Shown in pieces: positions 6,531-12,276 of a DNA stretch of 12,276 nt. The stretch comes from Anaerolineales bacterium. Its GTDB lineage: Bacteria > Chloroflexota > Anaerolineae > Anaerolineales > UBA6663. The position numbers and the translations under genes are program-made. The notes under the pieces were generated by a model, which was not told where the DNA came from, searched no databases, and saw only the letters and a program-made list of their open reading frames with translations. Where the stretch lies: positions 1 to 12,276 of the forward strand of contig JAEURL010000178.1 in the NCBI GenBank assembly GCA_016789165.1, in the 5' to 3' direction. Position 1 is the first letter of the stretch. Every line of letters starts with the position of its first letter.

Positions 6531-6674
6531 GCGGGCGGACGTGAACGGGCGGCGCTGGCGAGCCTGGGCGGCGCGTCCGTCAACGGACATTGGCCACGGA
6601 GACAGCGAGCCGCGCTCCCCGGATCAGTCGGCGGCGCGGCGTCTTGGTGGCGAAAGGAAAGCGGGTGAGGCGCT
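6531..6674 (+). other. Intergenic spacer with short repeats before first mttB-like gene
   Basis: These 144 bp have no gene. They hold a 9-bp direct repeat GGGCGGCGC (6547-6555 and 6566-6574) and an inverted repeat GTCCG-TCAA-CGGAC (6575-6588) that could form a small tetraloop hairpin. No T tract follows, so read-through from the corrinoid gene is likely; a processing or attenuating hairpin is possible. A GGTGAGG Shine-Dalgarno-like sequence (6664-6670) serves the next start. Confidence 0.4.
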
Positions 6675-8135
6675 ATGTCCATCGCCGCGATTGAAAGCCC
6701 CAAGTTCAGCCTGAGCATTCTGTCCGACGCCGAAATCCGGCGCCTGCACACCGCCACGCTGGACGTGATCGAAAGCGTGGGGGTGCGCTTCCCGCTGCCG
6801 CATGCGTTGGATCTGCTGGAGGCGCACGGCGCCGCCGTGGACCGCGCCACCCAGGTCGCCAAGATCCCGGGCCACGTGGTGGAGCGGGCGTTGGCCCAGG
6901 CCCCGCCGGCCTATCCGCTGGCCGGCCTCGACCCGGCCCTGGATCTGCCGCTTGACGGCCGGCACTCCTACCTCGGCACCGACGGCTGCGGGGTGGAGGT
7001 GCTGGACGCCTTCACCGGCGAGCGCCGGCGCTCCACCCTGGCGGACCTCTCCGACGCGGCCCGGGTCGCCGATTACCTGGACGCCATCGCCTTCCACTGG
7101 ACGCCGATCTCGGCCCAGGATTGCCCGCCCGAGACGCGCAGCCTGCACGAGCTGCTGGCCATCTGGCAGGTCAGCCGCAAGCACGTTCAAACCGAGAGCA
7201 TCGTCACCGAGCGCGAGGCGCGGGCGGCCGTGGAGATGGCGGCGGCCCTGGCCGGCGGCCGGGCGGAGCTGCGCCGGCGGCCCGTGCTCTCGATCATGCA
7301 GTGCACGCTCTCACCGCTGGCCCACGACGGCGGCAGCCTGGCGGCCGGCCTGATCGCGGCCGAGGCCGGCCTGCCGGTGGGCTACATGACCATGGCCTCC
7401 TGCGCCTCCACCGGGCCGGCCACCCTGGCCGGCAGCCTGGTGGTGGGCAACGCCGAAGTGATCAGCGCCCTGGCGCTCATGCAGCTGGCCCACCCCGGCT
7501 GCCCGGTCTACTACGCCGCCGCGCAGACGGCCATGGACCTGCGCACCGGCGCGTACACGGGCGGCGGCCCGGAGGATTACCTGTTCGGCGCGGCCACCAA
7601 CCAACTGGCCGATTTCTATCGCGTGCCGCTCTCGATGGGGGCCTTCGCCACCGGCGCCAAGGAGCCCGGCTGGCAGAGCGCCCTGGATAACGCCTTCTCG
7701 TCCTTCATGGCGGTCGCCAGCGGCGCCGATATGCTGCTGGGCGCCGGCCTGCTGCACGGCTCGCGCATCCTCGCGTACGAGATGCTGGTGCTGGACGCCG
7801 AGATCTGGAGCCTGGAGCGGGCGCTGGGCCGCGGGATCGTGGTGGACGACGAGACCCTGGCCCTGGACGCCATCCGCCAGGTCGGGCCGGGCGGCAACTT
7901 CCTGGCGCACAAGCACACCAAACGGCACATGCGCGAGTTGTGGCTGCCGACGTTGTTCGACCGCCGGCCCTACGGCGCCTGGGAGGAGAAGCGTGACGGC
8001 GCCCGCGAGTGGGCGGGCGAGAAGGCGCGGGCCATCCTGCGCGATCATCACCCCGCGCCGCTGGACGAGCGGCTGGCGCGGGAGCTGCGCGCCCTGATCG
8101 CGGCCGGCGAGGCCCCGGCTGCGGTGCCCGCCTGA
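6675..8135 (+). CDS. MttB-family (trimethylamine methyltransferase-like) protein, paralogue 1
   Basis: A 486-residue member of the MttB superfamily, cytoplasmic, expected to transfer a methyl group from a methylated amine to the corrinoid protein encoded just upstream. Family features: N-terminal helical segment with LHTATLDVIESVGVRFP, DGCGVEVLDAFTGERRRST, SIVTEREARAAVEMAAAL, and a TIM-barrel region including STGPATLAGSLVVGNAEVISAL and the LLGAGLLHG block. The C-terminal part has the family-like block GPGGNFLAHKHTKRHMRELW. No in-frame TAG interrupts it, so it is a non-pyrrolysine homologue, the group that includes glycine betaine methyltransferase MtgB. The barrel segment at 326-334 reads TGAKEPGWQ, whereas paralogue 2 reads TDAKALDAQ, suggesting a different substrate pocket. 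The start is supported by a nearby GGTGAGG. Substrate unassigned. Confidence 0.9.
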   Translation: MSIAAIESPKFSLSILSDAEIRRLHTATLDVIESVGVRFPLPHALDLLEAHGAAVDRATQVAKIPGHVVERALAQAPPAYPLAGLDPALDLPLDGRHSYLGTDGCGVEVLDAFTGERRRSTLADLSDAARVADYLDAIAFHWTPISAQDCPPETRSLHELLAIWQVSRKHVQTESIVTEREARAAVEMAAALAGGRAELRRRPVLSIMQCTLSPLAHDGGSLAAGLIAAEAGLPVGYMTMASCASTGPATLAGSLVVGNAEVISALALMQLAHPGCPVYYAAAQTAMDLRTGAYTGGGPEDYLFGAATNQLADFYRVPLSMGAFATGAKEPGWQSALDNAFSSFMAVASGADMLLGAGLLHGSRILAYEMLVLDAEIWSLERALGRGIVVDDETLALDAIRQVGPGGNFLAHKHTKRHMRELWLPTLFDRRPYGAWEEKRDGAREWAGEKARAILRDHHPAPLDERLARELRALIAAGEAPAAVPA

Positions 8136-8163
8136 TCTGATCCGCCCTCCCGAAAGGCGCGCC

Positions 8164-8949
8164 ATGCCCAAGCCGGACCGCCGGGCCCCGGACGAACTGC
8201 CTTTGAAGTTGACGCTCCCGTTTGGGATCACGGTCGAGGGCCGCCGCGAACTGGTGCTGGTGATCGCCGGCCTGGTGCTCTTGGTGGTGGTGGCCGGCGG
8301 GTTTGGTTTCCTGTTGGGCCAGTATTTCCTGGCGCAGAGCCCGGACTACACCAGCCCGCTGATTGGCCTGGCCGTGCACAGCACCGTGGTGGCCCAGCCA
8401 ACCTTTACGCCGCTGCCGACCTACACCTCCTGGCCGACCTATACTCCGGCCCCCACCTACACGCCGCCGCCCACGGCGACGCCGATCCCCAGCCTCACCC
8501 CGGCCCCCACCGCCACACCCGCGCCGACCGGAACCCCGGCGCCCATCCCGGCGGCCCGCATCCGGGCGCCCCTCTTCAGCGACGGCCCGGTGCCGGCCCA
8601 GACCCAGGTCCTGGTGGAATACACCGGCATGCCGCCCGGCAGCCACCTGTGGGTGGTAGTGCAGGTGCCGGGGGTGCGCTCGCCGGGCCTGGTCTTCCCC
8701 CAGTTGTTGAGCGGCTTGCCGGATCCGGTCGCCGGCGACGGCACCCGCCAGGTGAAGGCCCAGTTCGGCCGCCTCGGCGATGACGCCGGGGAGGTCTTCA
8801 ACATCATCGTGCTGCTGCTCGACGAGGCCGGTCACGCGGCCTACCGGGAGTATGCCGCGGCCTGCCTGGCGGACACCAGCCGCTGCACGGGCCTGGCGGT
8901 CCCCCTCGGCGCGCAACGGCTCGATTTCGCCACCGTCATTCGGAAGTAG
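8164..8949 (+). CDS. Single-pass membrane protein with Pro/Thr-rich stalk, function unknown
   Basis: A 261-residue protein I do not recognise. Residues 1-29 are a charged N-terminus. One strong transmembrane helix spans about 30-53. Residues 79-129 are a low-complexity stalk of repeated TP / PTYTP / PTATP units, and about 131-261 form a compact C-terminal domain, probably extracytoplasmic beta-rich (LVEYTGMPPGSHLWVVVQVPG), with two nearby cysteines (AACLADTSRC) that could pair. Pro/Thr stalks of this kind are common in Chloroflexota surface proteins. There is no lipobox or cleavable signal, so it should stay anchored with the C-terminus outside. An AAAGG sequence precedes the ATG. It sits 28 bp after the first mttB-like gene and 33 bp before the second, so it is almost certainly co-transcribed with them, yet its link to methyl transfer is unexplained. 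It could sense or gather a substrate outside the cell; this is speculation. Confidence 0.82.
   Translation: MPKPDRRAPDELPLKLTLPFGITVEGRRELVLVIAGLVLLVVVAGGFGFLLGQYFLAQSPDYTSPLIGLAVHSTVVAQPTFTPLPTYTSWPTYTPAPTYTPPPTATPIPSLTPAPTATPAPTGTPAPIPAARIRAPLFSDGPVPAQTQVLVEYTGMPPGSHLWVVVQVPGVRSPGLVFPQLLSGLPDPVAGDGTRQVKAQFGRLGDDAGEVFNIIVLLLDEAGHAAYREYAAACLADTSRCTGLAVPLGAQRLDFATVIRK
8398..8550 (+). repeat. Low-complexity Pro/Thr coding repeat
   Basis: About 51 codons of imperfect tandem CCN ACN units (Pro-Thr, with Tyr, Ala and Leu interspersed) encode the extracellular stalk of the membrane protein. Such tracts can change length by slippage. Confidence 0.75.
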
Positions 8950-8969
8950 CCGGCACAATCCCGCGCGGC

Positions 8970-8975
8970 GGAGGG
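8970..8975 (+). promoter_or_regulatory. Ribosome binding site of the second mttB-like gene
   Basis: GGAGGG ends 7 nt before the ATG at 8983 and supports that start. Confidence 0.7.
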
Positions 8976-8982
8976 CCTGCCC

Positions 8983-10443
8983 ATGCCTCAGCTTGATCTG
9001 TTGTCCCCGGACTTGCGCGATCAGATTCTGGCCGAGGCCTTGGCCCTGCTGGAGGAGCCGGGCGTGCGCGTGCACAGCGCGGCCGCCCAGGACCGGCTGG
9101 CGGAGGCCGGCGCGCGGATTACGGGGGAGGTGGCGCGCCTGCCGGAGGCGCTGGTGCGCGGGGCCGTGAGCACGGCGCCGCGCGAGTTCTGGCTGCACGA
9201 TGCGGCCGGCGCCCCGGTCGTTCACTACGGCGGCGCGGCCGTGCACTTCGACCCCGGCTCGGCGGCTGTGCGCGTGCTGGACCCCGTTACCGGCGAACAC
9301 CGCCCGGCCGTCACCGCCGACCTGGTGCGGCTGGTGCAAGTGGCCGAGAGCCTGCCGCAGTACGACGCGCAGAGCACGGCCGTGGTCTGTGCCGACGTGC
9401 CGGCCGCCATCGGCGACCTGTACCGCCTGTATCTGGTCCTGCTGTATTCGCGCAAACCCGTGGTCACCGGGGCCTTTGCCATCGAGACCTTGGCCGTGAT
9501 GGCGGACCTGCTGGCCGCGGCCGGCAGCACGCCCGAACGGCCGCGGGCCGTCTTCGACGTCTGCCCCTCGCCGCCCCTGACCTGGACGGCGTTCGCGGCC
9601 GAGAACCTGATGGCCCTGGCGCGGCTGGGCCTGCCGGCCGAGATCGTCTCGATGCCGCTGGCCGGCGCCACGGCGCCCGTCACCCTGGCCGGGGCCGTGG
9701 TCCAGCACGCGGCCGAGTGCCTGAGCGGGATCACGCTCCATCAGCTCACCCGGCCGGGCGCGCCCATCGTGTGGGGCGGGGCGCCGGCCGTCTTCGACAT
9801 GCGCCACGGCACCACGCCGTTTGGGGCGATGGAGACGGCCATGATCGACGCCGCCTACGCGCAGGTGGGCCGCTACCTGGGCCTGCCCACGCACGCCTAT
9901 CTGGGCGCCACGGACGCCAAGGCCCTGGATGCGCAGGCCGGCCTGGAATCAGGCCTGACCGCGCTGGTGGGCGCGCTGGCCGGCATCAACATGATCTCGG
10001 GCGCGGGCATGCTGGATTCGCTGGCCTGCCAGAGCGTGGAGAAGCTGGTGCTCGACGCCGAGGCCATCGCCATGGCGCGCCGGCTGCTGGCCGGCATCAC
10101 GGGGCGCGGCGCATCGCTGGCGACCGAGCTGTTTGCGGCGTTAGGGCACAGCGGGGAATTTCTGGGGGCGCGCCACACCAAGCAGTGGTTCAAGGCCGAG
10201 CAGCACCTGCCCTCGCCGGTGCTGGACCGGGCCTCGGTGCGGGCCTGGACGGAGGCCGGCCGGCCGGACAGCGCGGCGCGCGCCGGCGCGCGGGTGGGCG
10301 AACTGCTGGCCCGCTATCAGCGGCCGGCCCTGGCGCCGGGCGTGGAGGCCGAACTGGGCCGCCTGGTGCTGGCCGCCGCGCGGCCGGCCGGGCTGGAGCG
10401 CTTGCCGGCCTTGGAAGGCATCACTCCGCCGGCACCCGGCTGA
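8983..10443 (+). CDS. MttB-family (trimethylamine methyltransferase-like) protein, paralogue 2
   Basis: A second 486-residue MttB-family protein, clearly homologous in layout to paralogue 1 but highly diverged. It shows the N-terminal [21 protein letters not shown] helix pattern (here [18 protein letters not shown]), [66 protein letters not shown] (308-320), [26 protein letters not shown] and the C-terminal [16 protein letters not shown]. The TDAK..D.Q block is, from memory, typical of non-pyrrolysine MttB homologues, so this paralogue looks closer to the family norm than paralogue 1. No in-frame TAG is present. It probably methylates the shared corrinoid protein from its own substrate, or the two paralogues have split roles. 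Its last 23 bp overlap the converging isomerase gene. Superfamily firm, substrate unknown. Confidence 0.91.
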   Translation: MPQLDLLSPDLRDQILAEALALLEEPGVRVHSAAAQDRLAEAGARITGEVARLPEALVRGAVSTAPREFWLHDAAGAPVVHYGGAAVHFDPGSAAVRVLDPVTGEHRPAVTADLVRLVQVAESLPQYDAQSTAVVCADVPAAIGDLYRLYLVLLYSRKPVVTGAFAIETLAVMADLLAAAGSTPERPRAVFDVCPSPPLTWTAFAAENLMALARLGLPAEIVSMPLAGATAPVTLAGAVVQHAAECLSGITLHQLTRPGAPIVWGGAPAVFDMRHGTTPFGAMETAMIDAAYAQVGRYLGLPTHAYLGATDAKALDAQAGLESGLTALVGALAGINMISGAGMLDSLACQSVEKLVLDAEAIAMARRLLAGITGRGASLATELFAALGHSGEFLGARHTKQWFKAEQHLPSPVLDRASVRAWTEAGRPDSAARAGARVGELLARYQRPALAPGVEAELGRLVLAAARPAGLERLPALEGITPPAPG

Positions 10444-11371
10444 GCAGCAGGCGGGCCGACGCCTCGGCGCGCACCGCATACGCGCCGGCCGCGGCCGGCA
10501 CCAGCGCCGTCTCAAAGCGCCCCAACGTGATCCGCTCGGCGCCGCAGGCCACCTCCGCCGCGCCGTCGATGACGGTCAGGGCGTGGAAGCTCTCGCCGCG
10601 CGTCTCCAATTCCAGCGGGGCTCCGTCGACAACCAGGAGCGTCAGCTCAAAGTACGGGCAGCGGGTCAGCGGCGCCTGGCCTGGCGCCGTCACTGCCGGC
10701 AGCGGCCTCACCTGGCCGCCGGCCGCCGGGTCCGTGACGGCCACGGATTGCTCCAGGTGCAGGGGCCGGCCGGCGCTGGCGGGACGGTTCCAGTCGAAGA
10801 CGCGGTAGGTGATGTCCGAGGTCTGCTGGACTTCGTAGACCAGCAGGCCCGGCCCGAGCGCGTGCAGGGTGCCGGCCGGCATGAAGACCGTGTCGCCGGC
10901 CTGGACCGGATGATAGACCGCCAGGTCCACCACGCGCCCGCCGCGGATGGCCTCGGCCAGGGCGGCGCGGCTGGTGCCGGGCTGTACGCCCGCGATCAAC
11001 TGGGCGCCGGCGGCGGCCTCCAGGATGTGCCAGGCCTCGGTCTTGCCGAACTGGCCCGGCCCCTCCATTTGCGCGGCCTGGGCGTCGTCCGGGTGCACCT
11101 GCACCGAGAGCCAGGCCTGGCAATCCAGCAGCTTGATCAGCAGCGGGAAGCGCGCGCCGGTGCGGGCCATCACCGGCCCGCCGAGCAGGGCCGGCCCAAG
11201 CGCCGCGGCGGCCTCAGCCAGGGTGCGGCCCGCCCACGGGCCGGCCGCGATCCGGTCGCCCTCGTACACCAGCCAGGCCTCAGCCGTGACCGCTTCAGCC
11301 GCCGGGTTCAGGCGCCGGCCGCCCCACACGTAGTGGCGGTATTCGGGGATGAGCTGCAGCAGGCTGTCCAT
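10421..11371 (-). CDS. manA: Class I mannose-6-phosphate isomerase
   Basis: A 316-residue cupin-fold, zinc-dependent enzyme interconverting fructose-6-phosphate and mannose-6-phosphate in the cytoplasm. Visible family features: opening YRHYVWGG, then QVHPDD (zinc ligands Q91 and H93), GKTEAWHIL (E112), [12 protein letters not shown] (H170) and the active-site segment [13 protein letters not shown] with R190. The short length matches the compact bacterial (Bacillus/Thermus-like) type, not the roughly 390-residue E. coli type. The start ATG at 11371 lies 3 nt after the stop of the upstream phosphohexomutase gene, so the two are translationally coupled. Its 3' end overlaps the converging mttB-like gene by 23 bp. 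The C-terminal cupin half (about 230-316) is more weakly conserved. Together with the mutase it would supply mannose-1-phosphate for GDP-mannose and glycan synthesis, or feed mannose into glycolysis. Confidence 0.93.
   Translation of the reverse strand: MDSLLQLIPEYRHYVWGGRRLNPAAEAVTAEAWLVYEGDRIAAGPWAGRTLAEAAAALGPALLGGPVMARTGARFPLLIKLLDCQAWLSVQVHPDDAQAAQMEGPGQFGKTEAWHILEAAAGAQLIAGVQPGTSRAALAEAIRGGRVVDLAVYHPVQAGDTVFMPAGTLHALGPGLLVYEVQQTSDITYRVFDWNRPASAGRPLHLEQSVAVTDPAAGGQVRPLPAVTAPGQAPLTRCPYFELTLLVVDGAPLELETRGESFHALTVIDGAAEVACGAERITLGRFETALVPAAAGAYAVRAEASARLLLSRVPAE
10484..10499. repeat. 16-bp perfect GC palindrome inside manA
   Basis: GCCGGCCGCGGCCGGC is fully self-complementary and lies 41 bp beyond the mttB-like stop, within the isomerase coding sequence (Ala/Gly codons). 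It could help stop transcripts coming from the left, since no terminator fits between the overlapping genes, but no T tract follows. It may equally reflect local codon bias. Confidence 0.35.
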
Positions 11372-11374
11372 GTT

Positions 11375-12276
11375 TCACCCGCGGATGATGGCCAGCACTT
11401 CGTCGCGCTTCTGCTCCATAGTGGCGCGGTCCAGGGCCTCCAGGTTGAGGCGCAGCAGCGGCTCGGTGTTGGAGCCGCGCACGTTGAAGTGCCAGTCTGG
11501 GTAGGTGACCGAGATGCCGTCCAGGCGCTCGAGCTTGCCGTCGGCGTAGCGCTCCGCCAGGGCCGCCATCTTGGCCTGGCCGTCCGCCACGGTGGAGTTG
11601 ATCTCGCCGGAGATGAAGTACTTGGCCTCCAGCGGCGCCAGCAGGCCGGACATGCGCTTGCCGGTCCGCGAGAGCATCTCCAAGATGTACAGCGACGGGA
11701 TCAGGCCCGAGTCGGCGTAATTGAAGGCCTGGAAGTAGTAGTGGCCGGAGACCTCGCCCCCGAACAGCACGCCCTCGTCCGCCATGCGGCGCTTGATGAA
11801 GGCGTGGCCGACGCGCTCCATCAGCGGCGTGCCGCCGGCCGCCTTCACTTCGTCCGGCACCGCCCAGGAGGCGCGCACGTCGTAGACGATTTTGCCGCCC
11901 GGTTGTTTGGAGAGCAGGTAGCGGCCGAGCAGGGCGGTCATGTAATCGCCGGCCACGAACTGGCCGCGGTCGTCGATGGTGAAGAAGCGGTCGCCGTCGC
12001 CGTCGAAGGCGAAGCCCACCGCCGCCTGTTCCGCCGCCACGCGCTGCTGCAGTTCGGCGCGGTTTTCCGGCTGGAGCGGGTCCAGGCCGTGGTTGGGCAG
12101 GTTGCCGTCCGGCTCCAGGTACAGGCCCACCAGCTCCACCGGCAGCCGGCTGTAGACGCGTTTGAGGATCGGGCCGACCATGCCATTGCCGGTGTCGGCC
12201 ACCACCTTCATGGGCTTCAGGCTGTCGATGTCGATCAGGCCCAGCACCGCCTCCACGAACTGGTCGGAGAGATCCA
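11375..12276 (-). CDS. manB: Phosphomannomutase/phosphoglucomutase (C-terminal two thirds)
   Basis: 299 codons of an alpha-D-phosphohexomutase enter from the right edge; the N-terminal domain with the phosphoserine loop lies outside the window (the family is about 450 residues). The frame stays open to the edge, so the in-frame GTG at 12256 is internal. Key motifs on the minus strand: DTGNGM, the Mg-binding DGDGDR at 12004-11987, the sugar-recognition GEVSGH at 11758-11741, and the phosphate-binding RGSNTEP at 11479-11459. The GEVSGHYYF form and the overall order fit bifunctional phosphomannomutase/phosphoglucomutase (AlgC/ManB-like) enzymes. It interconverts hexose-6-phosphate and hexose-1-phosphate. 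It is followed immediately by manA, giving the route fructose-6-P to mannose-6-P to mannose-1-P. The symbol manB is by context; activity on glucose phosphates is also likely. Confidence 0.92.
   Translation of the reverse strand, partial: DLSDQFVEAVLGLIDIDSLKPMKVVADTGNGMVGPILKRVYSRLPVELVGLYLEPDGNLPNHGLDPLQPENRAELQQRVAAEQAAVGFAFDGDGDRFFTIDDRGQFVAGDYMTALLGRYLLSKQPGGKIVYDVRASWAVPDEVKAAGGTPLMERVGHAFIKRRMADEGVLFGGEVSGHYYFQAFNYADSGLIPSLYILEMLSRTGKRMSGLLAPLEAKYFISGEINSTVADGQAKMAALAERYADGKLERLDGISVTYPDWHFNVRGSNTEPLLRLNLEALDRATMEQKRDEVLAIIRG

Noticed and set aside
6675..8135. Pyrrolysine-encoding trimethylamine methyltransferase
   Set aside because: Both MttB-like frames are open without an internal TAG and end at normal stops, so neither uses pyrrolysine.
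7705..9894. 729-codon minus-strand open frame, the longest in the window
   Set aside because: It is antisense to both mttB-like genes and the stalk protein, is compositionally abnormal (Arg/Gly/His), and shows no family motif. Length arises from GC-rich codon structure opposite real genes.
1..12276. Very frequent GGCCGG / GCCGGC hexamers as possible dispersed repeat or uptake sequence
   Set aside because: They fall mainly in Ala-Gly, Leu-Ala-Gly and Arg-Pro codons and follow the genome's GC-rich codon choice; spacing is irregular and no longer consensus surrounds them.

Overview
The window is a very GC-rich bacterial segment, densely coded and organised in operons. High GC, Ala/Gly/Leu-rich proteins, a membrane protein with a long Pro/Thr 'TPxPTxTP' stalk, ChvE/XylF-type sugar-binding lipoproteins, and MttB-like methyltransferases without pyrrolysine together suggest a Chloroflexota bacterium, perhaps Anaerolineae-like and from a metagenome. 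This is an inference from composition and gene style; no rRNA or marker gene is present.

Left block (1-5722), sugar sensing and uptake. On the minus strand a response regulator with the order receiver-LuxR HTH-receiver (470-1543) precedes a ChvE-like sugar-binding lipoprotein (1-354) that runs off the left edge. Divergently, across a 195-bp intergenic region, lie a XylF-like binding lipoprotein (1739-2839), a XylH-like permease (2836-4062, ATGA overlap) and an unusual 527-residue protein (4079-5662). That last protein joins a degenerate ABC ATPase domain, by a predicted coiled coil, to a HisKA_3/HATPase_c histidine kinase. The usual tandem-ABC ATPase (XylG type) is missing; the kinase sits where its second ABC domain would be. 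A textbook intrinsic terminator (5688-5722) closes this transcription unit. The simplest reading is a transporter-like receptor: the binding protein and permease detect an extracellular sugar, the conformational change passes through the ABC domain to the kinase, and the kinase phosphorylates the divergent regulator. The regulator may then control the ChvE-type uptake operon. This ABC-kinase module is the most novel content of the window.

Middle block (5871-10443), corrinoid-dependent methyl transfer. A B12-binding corrinoid protein (5871-6530) is followed by two divergent MttB-family methyltransferases, each 486 residues (6675-8135 and 8983-10443). Between them is a single-pass membrane protein with a Pro/Thr-rich extracellular stalk and an unassigned C-terminal domain (8164-8949). 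The methylated substrate is unknown; family knowledge suggests a quaternary or tertiary amine. No methyl-acceptor methyltransferase or corrinoid activase is visible here.

Right block (10421-12276, minus strand), sugar-phosphate metabolism. A phosphomannomutase/phosphoglucomutase gene, cut by the right edge, is followed after only 3 nt by a class I mannose-6-phosphate isomerase gene. These would link fructose-6-phosphate to mannose-1-phosphate. The isomerase gene overlaps the end of the second mttB-like gene tail to tail by 23 bp. No tRNA, rRNA, CRISPR array, insertion sequence or integrase was seen.
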